The notes under the pieces are model-generated. The model ran no database searches. It was given only the letters and a program-made list of their open reading frames with translations, and was not told the DNA's origin. Both the position numbers and the translations under genes were made by a program. 64,000 nucleotides of DNA from Pseudoscleropodium purum (lineage: Eukaryota; Streptophyta; Bryopsida; Hypnales; Brachytheciaceae), in contig OZ017804.1 of NCBI GenBank assembly GCA_963969395.1, positions 14,632,001 through 14,696,000 on the forward strand. The letters run 5' to 3'. Positions within the stretch are counted from its first letter, which is position 1. Each line of letters opens with the position of its first letter. This document shows positions 52,225 through 64,000 of this stretch, one piece after another.

Positions 52225-55200
52225 AATAGGATTAGATAGACTTACAATTTTTTATTTTTTTGGTAATCCATAGGGATTCTTGCTCCCTTAGTAGTCAGTT
52301 TCCGGATTGCTAGAATTATTACTAGCATTAAGGAACCAAATTCAAAATGGATCCAGAATTTAGAAAAGTTCTGGATTTTGAGAACCTACGTTCTAGGGTT
52401 CCAGCCTAGGGAACTAGTTTATTGTTATGGAAATAGTCTTCTGCCTAATCTCCATCAAGAACTGTTGGCCGCACGATGGGTACTTAAATCCATCGCTACT
52501 TCATTTTTCTCCCTTTCTGGTTGTTGAACCTCGTGGACGTATAGTTGAGAGAAAGAGTGGTGAGTTGGTGACCGTGATAAGGAGAGAACGGAAAGGTTGG
52601 TTGCATTTGCATTGGATCAAGTTGTTGGGTGTTGGTGATTCATGGTGGCGGTTGGCGATCCATCAATACGAAAGTTTGTAGTGGCAACCCGAATGGTCTA
52701 TCTGGTCATTCCTTCTGATCTGGCCCATTGAGCGTAGCTAGAAGAGGTCCTCATGTGTATCAGATGCATTGGATTGTTAAATAGGTCGTGGAGTATGAAG
52801 AACAAGGAGATGATTTAGGAACTCATTTACAGAGTTCCAAACCAGTATGAGTTGACGGTGAGGGGTCAATCCGTAGCTTGGATGGAAGACATTTGGCGGA
52901 TGTGTATTTGTTCAAAAAGAACAAACTTGGATTAGTCGGAAGGTCAAATAATTATATGACCAGAAAGTTCTAGAGTCTGGGTCACATCAAAGAGGGTTTT
53001 GCTATTAATGATTGCAAGGATGAGAGGCATAGAAGGGTACTAGAATTTCTAGTTCCGATTCTCTATCCAAAAAAGCCTACTTGGGTTACGGTCACAGTGG
53101 CTAATACCATCTTTGTAGCCTTAGAGGACCAGGTTGTGCACTAGGGGAGACTGATTCAAGGCATAGTTGCCAAACTAGCTGATCAAGTGTCTAAGGCAAG
53201 GCACAGTCCTATCACCTCGTATCTGTTCTACCTCTACCATCACAAGGAGGTTTTGAGTGGTCAAGAAGTGATCCAGTACAACACCAGGTTCGAGATCCTG
53301 AAGTATGGACTAACAGATGAATTGGAGAAGGAAGAAAATGAATTCAAAGAAGGAAGACAACTAGAAGAAGAAGATTTGGTTGACCGGAGGCAACGGAAGT
53401 CCACGTATCCGGTTGCACAAGGGAAGGTGCCAACTCCGGATTGAGGAGAACCTAGCCAGCTTCCGGATCAGTTAAAAGAGCTTGACTTCTTCGATTTTGG
53501 GTTCTAGTGGATGCAACAAGCCAAGCAAATGTATGCTGATGCGACAGATGTCATACTTACTATTACGAGAGAAATCAAAGTGAAATTGGACTAGATTTTG
53601 GATGAGGTTTGGAAGCAGTCAGATCCGGAGGAGTTAGAGTGGAAGGTGGAGCAAATCCGGAAACTAGAAGAAGAAAGGGATGATCTCAAATTCTAATTGG
53701 ATTAGACGGAGTAGGAGCTCAATACAGCGAGGTAAAAGGAGACGGATGCCCTTCGACTCGTCTACGACTTGAAAAAATGAGTCGAGATGCCAGAGCACAT
53801 GGCCATCAGATCCAATCTATACGATGATTGGATGAAGAAATGAGGCCACCAAATCGGATCCAAGATGGTGCAGATCTTGATTGACTATGAGGCCTAGATT
53901 GGAGTTATCCTAAAGGACATGTACAAGTTGCTGGGACACCTAGATCCGGATATGGCCCTAAACTTGATAGAGTTTTCGAAAGTCCCCAAAGATATATCCT
54001 AGGGTACTTCAGCTAAACAGACTCCGATCCGGCCGACTGTTAGTGTTCAAGTTCAACCACAACTGAAAGGACTAAAGGCTATTTTGACTTCAATTGTAGG
54101 GATGGAAGTGGGTCAAGTACAGATTCCAACAGGGCAGGCGGTACTAGAGCCAAAGAAGGAGCCACAAGAAGAATCCATTCCAGTACAACAAGAACTTCCC
54201 GTTCCAACTCTTCCACCATCTAGGTGGATTGGGGTCGGAAAGACCAAGAAGGCTGGATTGAAGGTTCAAGGGAATCTCAATGACCAGATGAGTATTTTAG
54301 AGAATTCGGCTTGGTCTCATCCGGAAGACTTTGCACACATGCGATAGGAGTCATCCAAGTGAGATCATACTAAGATTGAGCTAAGTGACTCAAAGCAAGT
54401 GAAGAAGTCAGAGATTACGAAGATTGAGGAATCAGAAGAAGATGTGTTGAAGTCCACATCCGAAGAAGAGATGGATGATGAAGACTCACCTCCAGAAATT
54501 CAACAGAAGCCTCAGATTCAATCGGCAGTGAAGAATACACTAGTGAAGGCTTCGGTGAAGACTCCAGGCAATTAGAGCGGGAGCAACACAAAGAAGGCAT
54601 GGCGGGGTAGGTAGATAGCAGACAATTAGTTAGGATTTTTATTTTTAGATTCCAAAACGAGTTTTTCAAGCACGGGCTCGGGTTTTAGATTTCTAAAGAT
54701 AGTTGGGTTGTGAACTTTCTGAATATCCCAGGGTATTCATTGTATGGTTACCCTAATTTTCGAGGTGCCTTTTTGGCTTTTTAGGCATTGATTTTGGTTT
54801 TTAAGGGCAGGCAAGTTTGTTGTCCTCTCATTCCATCTTAGCGATTATTCCATTGTATTTCATTCCCTATTGTAATTTGAGCCACCTGGTGGACATTCTA
54901 GTTCTGATTTTGTGTCTGGATTGTCTTGGTTTGTTGCTTGGAGTGTTGAGATGTGAGAAAGACGCGTGTGGAGGAATCCAGATTTTGGGTAACTAAGTCA
55001 GATTGAGGGAGTACTATTATAATAGTGTTGGATTTGTGATTGAGGAGTTACGCGTGGTGCCTTTGAACTATCGAAATAGTAATCCGGTTTAGCTAAAGAG
55101 TGGTGTGAGTATAGGTTTGGAATTGTGTTTGATTCTGTACAGAGATTAGTGACTACCATTAGAAACTCCCATTCATTAGAAGGTCTGCCAACCTTAGAAT

Positions 55201-55718
55201 TCATTTAAACATTTAGAAAGACTACTCCTTGTCGATTTTTGGTGCCTTTGATTTATTGTCGTAGTGGAGGAGAGTGTACAAAATCCTAAGTGACTTGTTG
55301 GCTGGATAGACCATCTGAAAAGTTGTGAGGATCTGGATTTTCCTTCTTTTCTGCAACACCTTGATTACTTGGGTATTTTGTATGTTTTAGTTAGTTCAGT
55401 AAGTATAAGAACTAGAGTGGTAAAGTCCCTACCCCTTGAAAGATTAACAGTAGACCCTTTGATGGTAAAACAAAGGAATCGAAAACCAGTACATTGAAGA
55501 GATGTAACCGGAAACTGAGTGAGGATGGATCCAGATTGAAATCCGGATAGTAGTTGGATTGCGTAAAGAGAGGAAGAGAGTAGTCGGAAGAGGAGAAAGA
55601 GATCATCCGGATACTGAAGTTTGGAAGAACATCTAGAATTCCTTGGGACGATAATTTGTATCATCTTACCACATTTTTGTGTGTAAAGATACTTATGCCT
55701 AGATTGCACGTACGACAT
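52225..55718 (+). mobile_element. dispersed repeat with gag-like/unknown gene, copy 2, nested in hAT copy 2
   Basis: Similar to 25155-28680 on the other strand and ends alike (TGCACGTACGACAT). hAT-derived sequence flanks both sides: EKGVSLC is encoded just right of the insertion and the following residues just left of it. No clear TSD was found. Confidence 0.6.
52642..54614 (+). pseudogene. gag-like/unknown repeat-encoded protein, copy 2
   Basis: It starts MVAVGDPSIRKFVVATRMV and ends KKAWRGR-stop, with several in-frame stops between; one is TAG in VVH*GRLIQ where copy 1 has TGG (Trp). The longest open pieces are 53187-53444 (FYLYHHKEVLSG) and 54084-54347. Domain order matches copy 1: N-terminal block, HHKEVLS block, acidic tract, coiled-coil-like middle, charged tail. 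Confidence 0.5.
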
Positions 55719-56115
55719 TACATAGGCTTACTCCTTTTTCTTGAAGACTATTTTTCTCTTCATATCCCAAGTGGCTAAACATGCGACACTTTCAATTTGC
55801 AAATTGCAAATTACATGCCTTGCACTTGACTTTAGTGCTTCATAGATCAATATACCAACCTGAATAATCCTTACTCATTGTAAGAAGCTTCCTCAAACTT
55901 CAAATTCCCAATTCCCAATATTTGTTTGAGCTTCAAAGTTTCAAATATATACGTTTAAATCATCAAATCATTATGTCCCATGTATCAAATACAATTAATG
56001 CATGAAGCCTTGGAAACCAAAGCCCCCCTATTTATTGAACAATACATTACCAAACAAAGGACACAAAAAATGCAGCTCCTAGCCCTTGGAAATCTTAGCG
56101 TTTAGTTTTCAGGAG

Positions 56116-58194
56116 TAATTTCAACTACCTTTTTCCTTGCTCTTATGCTCTTCAGGTGCTGGTCTGAAAGTTACCATTGAATTAAGTCCCAATGGTCGCC
56201 GAATAAGGTAGTCGGATTCATTTGGAGAATTATAGTTTGGTATAGCACTATAACTTTAGGGTTATTAAAAAAAAAACCAAACATATGACTGTATGACAAA
56301 ACATTTAACAAGAAATTTTGCATTACATTTACCTTTCTATTCAACATAGTGACATGAAATTATAATAAATAAAAATATTAAAAAAAATGACTTTTTTTGG
56401 TACATCTTGAGCTTATCAGGTGCTTATCTAATTTTTTCACTAATTTTTTCGTATTCTAAATCATCCTCAAATATTCATCTTATCACTATCAGTCAAGAAT
56501 TTGTATCACTGCTTAGTAAGTGTAACTTCTAGTAACTTATTGCCTAGGATCATTTGAGTTAACTTAACTAGCACATGACATATATTGATGAACCTACTTA
56601 ATCCATCATCAAGCCATGTGACATCTCAACCACTATGAGTTAAGCATTTTAAGAGTAGTCTATGCAAACTGAACTATTTGGTAGCATCAAACGTAGACTA
56701 GCAAACATATGTTGAAGACACAAGTCATAAACTCAACTAAGTTGTAATATAGAATGTAACCTTGTATTAGAGTTTTTTCAAACGACATCATTGTATAATG
56801 GAAAACATCTAATCTATAGATCATCATCAAAACATGAAAAGTATGACGGAATTTGCATTTGTCTTGAGTCTAAGATTCCTCCAAGAGGTTTGGGGTCTCA
56901 CCTGTGTCCATCCCAAAAACCACACAAAATGCAAGTTAGTGAGGATACACCAGGTGTCTTAAGCCTACAAATGCATGTTATTGCCTTCACTTAGAAAAAA
57001 CATAAACAATCAACAAGTATGCAAGAAGTTCAACACAATTAGACATAAGAACCTATGAAGCAATGGGTTGGGAAGAAGCCATGAAGTCTGCTACAGTAGT
57101 GCAAGATGCAAATTTGTAGTAACTTGATTGAAAGTAGACAGAGTATGAGACTCTACTGAATCACAGTAAAAGACTGTTCTACTAGTCTTTGTGCTTAGCA
57201 ATGATTAGTATACAATCTGTAACTATAGTTGAAGAGCTAAAGAACCAATCAAATGGGGCTGAAATTTCCTTTCTCTCAAGTATAAAGGTGTCAATATTTT
57301 GAACTTTGTAGATATGGGTAAATATCCCTCTTGTCTCCTGTTTATATTTCCCGGATCCACATCTGAGATTGGGTATACCTACCCTCCCTTAATAGCCATG
57401 AGAGCTACACATCTAGTTTTAAGTAATCAACATTAAGGATTTGATTATTTATTTGATTATTTAGTCGCATAGTTTATTAGCTAATTAATCTTGGCCATTT
57501 ACTAAGGTACTTCTCTATACAGTTGTTAGTGATTAAAGGTTTTAATTAACCATAAGTATTACCAGTTGTCACTCAGTGACGGTAGCTCAAGGACTACAAA
57601 TGCCAGTTGTGTCAAACTTCATATGAGCCTAAGTTTGTAAGTTTTTTGTTTGTCAATTTCCATGATTTCAAGAAATTATGAAACTTATCAAGTGCTTGCT
57701 CTTAATTGACTAATACTAGAGTTCTCCTCAAAATGTGTTAGTTGTCAAGTATGCCTTCCATTTATAGAACTAGAAAGGTCACGATGGTTCTTGTCAAATC
57801 TGTATAAGCTTCAAAAACTATAATAGTAAGTATATTATAAAGCTTCAATCTTCCACACGTAATGTTAAGGATGTAATATCCTCAACATAAATAGTCTCAA
57901 TGCTACTGCCAGATCCTAATATCAATTTAAGCATATTTCATGAAGCTGATGTTTAAAATGGAAATTTGGAAAAAAAAGAAAAAAAAAAAGAAAAAAAAAG
58001 ATATAGATATATAGATATATAGATATTGATAATTAGATAGGGAAATCAAAATATATATTTTTTTGCACACATCTACATTCTATGTAGATTATAAAGAAGT
58101 AATGATATGTACAGTGAACAAAGTCCTATATTTCGAGTCGAAAAAAAATCTAAGCCTATACTAGCTATTGATCTTCTATTAGTATTAATATATA
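56116..58194. other. AT-rich stretch, nothing recognised
   Basis: Similarity to hAT copy 1 fades out near 56115. Beyond it is non-coding DNA with an A-rich/GATATA simple-sequence patch at about 57968-58030. Confidence 0.35.
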
Positions 58195-58410
58195 ATGTGT
58201 AGGTCTACAGTAGAAAATGAAACATTTCCCTCTTACTTTGAAGCACCATTATTCTCTTCCACATCACGATTCGCGAGATGTCCCTTCCCAATCCATGAGT
58301 CTTCTACTTACTCGACGAGGTATTATGGGAGGACTACCTCCTTGACGGTGGATCTAGAGTTCACGAGAAGCTCCTAGTTCCATGTCAACCCTCTCAAATT
58401 GTCTTTTTGT

Positions 58411-58749
58411 TTATGGTGAGTGGTTATCTTCCTCTAAAATTCTCCATTTGTTCTTTTGCTTTGGAAACAAGTTGACTCGTTGTTCCTTCACAGCCCTCAA
58501 AGCACAATCTACTACATCCAAAAGTTTTTGAATTTTGTCATCCTTGCTCTTAACATGGAACCAAGCTGGTTCACGAGCTTCATCTTCACCCCTTGGATAC
58601 TTCCCCCATTTGGTTATGACATCATCCATCCTCTTGTTGAATGCCCTAGCAACTTCTTTTATTTTATGCTCTGTCATTGATTTTTTGTTGAGGTTCAATA
58701 TTGAATGAACCTTTGCTGTTTCTTTCAACTTTGATAAAACAAGGTCCGC
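58411..58749 (-). pseudogene. unrecognised coding-like fragment
   Basis: An open frame of about 110 codons extends upstream of its first usual start as FDRADLVLSKLKETAKV. It is rich in charged residues, with FNKRMDDVITKWGKYPRGED and FHVKSKDDKIQKLLDVVD, and its composition is unlike the AT-rich noise around it. No family is recognised. It is probably an exon or piece of a decayed gene on the minus strand, perhaps belonging with the gene at 59960-64000. Confidence 0.3.
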
Positions 58750-58907
58750 CCTATCAAATCATTATTATACTTCTCATATTGTTCATTGATTTTAGGGGCA
58801 CGCTCTACTTCTACGAAACGGTCATTGGGCTATTCCTTCCATTCCTTCTCTGGAATTTGAAAGAATTTTTTGTATTGTGTGCTCTAATGCTCCCCATGCT
58901 ACGATAG

Positions 58908-59959
58908 AATAATTCTTGAGACTCGATATTGGGAATCCCGAAGGCACGCAACTCCACTTCCACATCTCATATCATCCAAAAATACTTATCTAGAATAGGG
59001 TCATTAGTAGACCCTATTGTGATTAACCCATGTATTCCTAGCTTTGGTGTGGGAGCACGGAAACTTAAACTAGGTAGAATTAGACCAAGGTTGCTAAAGT
59101 ATGAGTAGGGAGCAATGAGCAGGGAGCAATGAGTGTTGAGCATTAAGTGTTTTTAGAAGAACTAGTAAAAAACTTCTAATTTTTCACTTTAAAATGCCTA
59201 TGTCCATGGTTTAAGATAAAATATATGGCTATAAAATCTCCAAAGAGGATGAATGGAGATTAACGAAGATGAATGAAGTTGGATGATTGTTTTTTATAGT
59301 TGACTATGTTGGATGAAAGACATTTGTTGTTCATGGCACTGGATGAAAGGAATTTGGATGATTGTTGGATAGGACTAAAAAATCAATTGTTTAGGATAAG
59401 GGTCAATTACCAAGTACCTTACATCTAAGGTTCATGGTGACTTTTTGAAAATAGTTAGGGACCTATGTTTATGATGTAATATGAAACCATTTAAGGAAAG
59501 ATACCGTTTCTAATTAATTTTTATAATTCATTTGAAGCATTATTGAGGCTTATAAAATTTATTTCTATAATTATGCCAACATTTACAAATTCTAATTCCA
59601 TGTTCAATTCCATGTAAGAGAAGCATCATGTTGCTAATTGAAGGAAATAGATTCCATCTACAAAAACTCTAATAAATGACCTCTTGAAGATTTGAATGAA
59701 GTTGTCTTCTAGAATGAATGTTCTTTAGAAAGAAGATGACCTTTTCCACCACATTAAGGATCATAAGAATGCAAAATAACTAAAGAATATGATAAGGTGC
59801 AAGGATGTAGTGGCCCTTTTAGTCTCACTACATGACATTAAAAAACCAAGTAACAACAATAGTGTTTAGAACAAGATCAATTTGACCCAATACCACACAT
59901 GAAAAAAGAATGATCATTGGCCTCACTATCACCACTGTATGTAACCTCTAGTGTCTCAA
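58908..59959. other. AT-rich stretch, nothing recognised
   Basis: No coding signal could be followed. Confidence 0.3.
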
Positions 59960-62900
59960 TATTAGCTTCAAGGTTTAAAAACTTCTTGACAGCAACATTG
60001 TATGAACGTCATTTGACAATAGAAATAGGTGATAGAGCCTTTGCCATAGTTGTTGCTAAAGTTTGGATGTGACCTGGCAAACTTTTGGGACTAGGAGAAG
60101 GCAAGAGTAAAAAACTTGTAGAGAGGATTGTCTCTATAAGGTGCAATGACTAAACAATTAGAAAATTTGAATAAATTTTGAGATGTTGCATGATTAAAAA
60201 TAAATAAAGACATGCACAAAAACAACAATCAATCTACTTACAACGTCTCTTTTGGGGCCTTGCAAAAGGCCTCACTATATCATCATCATTAGAATCATCA
60301 ACCACTACACGTAAAAGGCATTTGGCTTGAATAGTGGCAATAGAAATAGGAGAGATATTCAAAGGTTGAAGAAGAGTTTTGAAAATCTCACTATCGCTCT
60401 TCAAAGCCACCAAATGACGTTCAATGTTGTGGCATGTATAAATAGAAGCCCCTATTTATTGAATGCAATATCAATACATCATTAATTGTAATAAATATAT
60501 TACATACAATGCAGTAAAAATAAGGTTTCAATAATGATAATTGTTAAAGAGAAGGTACTTGTAGATGCATAACAATCTAGTACTACATCACTAGGTTTTG
60601 AAAATGTCTCAATCAATAGTTGCACAAAAAGAGGATCTTTCTCACAAGTACTTCTCCACGGAACTTCACCATCCATGAGTTGAGTCTGCAAAGAGGTGAA
60701 GTTGTAGAGTAGGTCTACTTCTTCCAAGTTTGTGCTAGCATTGCTAAGTTGTTGGTTCATATAGATAAAACAAACTTTGACACAACTGGTGTTTCCTCCC
60801 ATTTTCTTTGTACAAAAAGAAGGATCTGAAAACACTGCGACTACCAAGGATAAACAAGTATGACAATTAATATTTGACAAATATAAAGTTACTACAATTA
60901 GGTTCAAGCATCAAAATTTATAAATGAAGGAAATTTCATAGGAGCTTACTCAACGTTTGGATTTTTTGTAATTAGAAATCTTCAACTCGTTCACGCCCAT
61001 CCAAGAATCAAATAGATGAAAGTCATATATTAGCACGCTCAAGTCTAAATTCCTTTATCTTTTTGTTCTCTAGGTGGAACAACAAAATTGCTCTATCATC
61101 ATGAATATACTTTGAAGCAAACTCAAAGATGGATTCAATAACTTCCTCTTAATTCAACACATTTCAAGTAAGAACATAAGAAGGAGGAACCAAAATGTTG
61201 GAAACTAGTAGTACATCCAAAATATTAGCAACAATCAAATCAAAGCATGAACTAGGATTCACATTGCCTCCAAAAGTTGGCATCTTCTTCCTCTCAATCT
61301 TGACATAAAAATATGCAAACTTTTAGATGCATGAATGAATTGCAATGCCATGCTTATATGTTAATATGAAAGCAAAAGGAGAGAATTAGAAGAAGAGTAG
61401 AGAGCATAGATCTTATCTTTTTTGCAAAATCAAGTATTTCATCCCATGTTGATGCATTGTTCTTTGTCTTTTCTTTGACACTAAGCATTGCAAAAATCAA
61501 CGATGGTAGAATTAGAGCCTTGGACACAATACTATGTGTATCAGGTTGAACTGTTGACTAGGCAATATACATTGTTGAAGCAAAAACATCTCTTATAATA
61601 GACATAAGAGTTAGAGGGCAATAGAAGTGAGTTGTATCAATCACTTCAAGAATGGTAGGAGGCACAAGAGAAGGAAGAGGTGCAAGAACAAATGCTAAAA
61701 TAGACGAAGGAGTGTTGTCCTTCATGGTAGTCTTCTTCACCATCTTCTTTGTAGTCTTTTTCTCCTTTGGCTTGCACCCCTTTATTGTTGGTGCAACCTC
61801 TTCAACTTCCTCTTCTTCATCAGTTTTAGGATGGTCTTTAGCAACTTTCTTTTCAAGTCTCTCAATTGATGGAGCAAAAATCCTTGGGTGCTCCAAGTAC
61901 CAAGGACAAGCTTGGAGTTCTTGAATAGAAAATCCCTATTGTTGAGTCAAGGTGAATATGCAACCTTTCAAAGATGTGCCAAGCCATCCTCTAAAAAGCT
62001 TGGGCATAAATTTTCTCTCAATTCCACCTTTTTTAATCATCTCTCATTTGAAATACCTACAATCATAAAAAAAGGATGTCACGATTATTACAATGACAAA
62101 GATACAAATGCTGTTATTCTATGGATTTGTAAAGCTATTTCAATTTATAAAAATAGATATAAATAAAATAAAAAACATACCTATATAGAATCTTCTTTAC
62201 AACAACATTTGTACCCTCTTGATCTTTGAAAGGATAGACTTTGAATATGAAGAGTCTTTTTTGAAGAGCCACTAAAAAGCATGATCCTATGAGATAATGC
62301 ACCATGTCTCTACATAAGGATCAATCATGTCCATCCCATCATAGGCACTTCATTGAACCACAATATTCTTAGACTTGATGATGCTCATGAATTTAGCTTT
62401 GGCTGCTTCTTCCAACTACAAAAAACTCAAGATATATAAGTATGACACTATAAGAAAACAAGCAGTTTCATGACATTAGAAAAAACAAGGGATGATGTCA
62501 CCTGTGACACAAAATAGATTTGCATTGACGTCATCTAAAATCTATTGTAATTGACTAGCAAAAAACATGCATAAAACATGCCTAAACGTGGCTTGTTTTT
62601 TAGTAACATCACAAAAAACATGGTCTTCCAAGCTCTCCAAAATGCGACATCTAGATGCCATGTAAGTGCCATGTCAGCAAGGAGAACCATGTAGGATTTT
62701 TTTTCATCTAGCCCGTCCATGACGTGGCACTTGATGTAGTGGTAGGAAAATGATGATGTGGCATGCCTAATTAACATACTTTTATATTGTTTGGAAATTT
62801 TAATGTTGTTTTTTGAGACATTAAATTACATGTTTTTTGAGACATCAATTAGTACATACCATACATGTAGGGCAAGACCAACACAAAACAATTAATGAAA

Positions 62901-64000
62901 ATAAATTAAAAAATAAAATAAAAACAATAAAAATAATTGTAGAATTCACAAAAAATTAAAGAAAACTTACCATCTACCATCAAGAGAATTTTTGATGGCT
63001 AAATGAATGAATTCCTTCATTGAAAATTAGTAAAAATGAAGATTGCAAAGGTCATATTTGTATCTATTCTCTATCCATGGTGAGACAAAAGATATGGGAT
63101 AACTAGAATATGAAAACTTGGCCACTGTACTTTTTGACATTGTTTCAAACGTCTAGATGTTGATTTAGATATTTTGATGTTGCTTCAAACATCTCTATGT
63201 TGTTTTTGACATCTTGATGATTTTGTCCGAGATATATTATATTGAATACAATTCTTGTTGTATATATTCTATATAGATTGTTTTACTTCCTACCACCTTA
63301 CTTGAATAAAAATCATCTCTTTTCATCCATTGTGCTCATTCATCCATTTCTTTTTTTTTGCAAAGCATGTCATGTAGCTATCCTTGCCTTCATTTTTTAC
63401 AAATGGTCAATATTTTACCATAGATTGTAGTAATTTAATTAACTTATCCATAGTGAAAAACAACATAGTTGCTAATGTGGTTGTCTATGTCTTAAAGTAT
63501 GTTTTTGAAAAAGATGCACTTGTCTCTTTTGACATCGTTAGAAATATGTCTGTCTTTCTTGATATCAAGGATTTTTTCTACATATATGACCACGTTTACA
63601 GTGACATCACATGGAATTTGGACTTCTAGGGCTTGAATTGTCTGATGCTACTTGTTTTTAAAAACAAGCTTTGTTTCAGTAAAACATCAAAAACGCAGTT
63701 TTCTTATAGTGTGCAGACATTATTAAGGCCAAGCATATCATTGTACAACAATGGGATAAGAATCAAATTATTTATAAATTTGAAAAATGAAAGTATTGAA
63801 AGAGAAGGTTGATAACATACCTTAGCCCAAAAAGTAGCCTTAGAGAGCCAAGTTTCTAAGATCAAAGTGTTGAAACCAAGGGCAAGAAATCTAAAGCCCT
63901 CCCTAGAGGTCTCATTGGAGTTCTACTACCTATGCCAACAAAGCTTGTGGTTTGGATGAACTGCACAAGTAAATATCCTTTGAAGTTTCTCTAATGACAT
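59960..64000 (-). pseudogene. decayed multi-exon gene resembling a beta-class DNA N4/N6-methyltransferase
   Basis: Exon-like pieces on the minus strand are 64000-63821 (SLEKLQRIFTCAVHPNHKLC; donor AAG/GTATG), 62415-62181 (LEEAAKAKFMSIIKSKN; donor AG/GTATG) and 62056 to about 61410 (KFMPKLFRGWLGTSLKG, then a Lys/Glu-rich linker). Then follow about 61310-60960, about 60825-60570, about 60455-60240 (ERHLVALKSDSEIFKTLLQP) and perhaps 60130-59960. The fourth piece has FDLIVANILDVLL where beta-class enzymes have a DPPW or DPPY loop, then EEVIESIFEFASKYI and DDRAILLFH. The fifth has LFVQLLIETFSKPSDVVLDCYAST, in the position of the DPF.GSGT cofactor motif. Several in-frame stops and a lost donor show decay. 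It continues past the window. Confidence 0.4.
62446..63711. mobile_element. CACTA element copy C, complete, non-autonomous
   Basis: Both ends read CACTATAAGAAAAC inward, a perfect 14-bp TIR of the CACTA (En/Spm) type. The flanking triplets are TGA and TGC, so the 3-bp TSD is imperfect. The 1266-bp interior has GATGTC-rich repeats shared with copies A and B, in the opposite orientation, and no transposase. It lies in an intron of the methyltransferase-like gene. Confidence 0.85.

Larger units (their letters stand above)
49001..55878 (-). pseudogene. hAT transposase copy 2, broken and split by an insertion
   Basis: It matches the transposase at 7438-10792 from start to end. The ATG is at 55878, with BED finger remnants KVKCKACN and RMFSHLGYE near 55780-55840. 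The gene is then interrupted by the gag-like repeat (52225-55718) and resumes at 52210 with SFHTPTCTKLSSAVQ and FPQRSDIENVDG. The DUF659 block follows (ANIPFIVAQSEVFKEVVK), with SIDGWSS in the other frame, then the dimerisation and acidic parts (KSRAMDLVYGYTNS-like at 50440) and the tail MELFAISPRKK. It ends in KEDTDYRP-stop at 49001. There are many stops and shifts. It shows the same frame break before the SIDGWSS motif as copy 1. Confidence 0.75.

Noticed and set aside
58381..58400. GTCAACCCT as another hAT terminus
   Set aside because: No matching inward GC-rich sequence, partner TIR or TSD.

Overview
This window looks like nuclear DNA of a land plant. The evidence is one intron-containing gene for a plant-type L-gulono-1,4-lactone oxidase in a very AT-rich background packed with plant-type DNA transposons (hAT, CACTA, PIF/Harbinger) and retroelement debris. 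I cannot name the species. The low gene density, the plant-type oxidase and the hAT family fit a repeat-rich plant genome, perhaps a seed-free plant, but that is inference. No CRISPR array, bacterial operon, tRNA or rRNA gene was seen.

Layout. 1-515 is the end of a CACTA-like element. 5599-6186 is a solo LTR with CTTTC target-site duplications (TSDs); its promoter region carries an array of heat-shock-element-like motifs. 6967-16741 is a 9.8-kb hAT element with 10-bp terminal inverted repeats (TIRs) and a perfect 8-bp TSD. It carries a BED/DUF659/hAT transposase gene on the minus strand and a decayed protein-kinase-like gene on the plus strand. GC-rich blocks built from the same GTCCGCC-type motif lie at both ends and directly upstream of both genes. 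17560-18497 is a second CACTA-like copy. Three 276-306 bp miniature elements (19089, 19936 and 22839) are internal-deletion derivatives of the hAT element. 25155-28680 is a repeat with a long decayed gag-like or unknown gene.

29717-33355 is the only gene that looks intact: an L-gulonolactone oxidase of three exons and 593 residues, predicted to be secreted. Upstream of it is a diverged 1.4-kb duplication (33731-35110 and 36491-38560). 38600-48300 is mostly AT-rich sequence, with a Tourist-like element (42866-44065) that holds a 550-bp AAAT microsatellite, and with traces of a decayed retroelement. 49001-56115 is an older, broken copy of the hAT transposase gene, split by a second copy of the gag-like repeat. 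59960-64000 holds a decayed multi-exon gene that resembles a beta-class DNA N4/N6-methyltransferase. A complete CACTA element (62446-63711) sits in one of its introns, and the gene runs off the right edge.

The window shows several generations of transposition. It has an element with coding capacity, its short non-autonomous relatives, and nested insertions. Many of the lesions are C-to-T type stop codons, as expected from deamination of methylated cytosine in silenced repeats.
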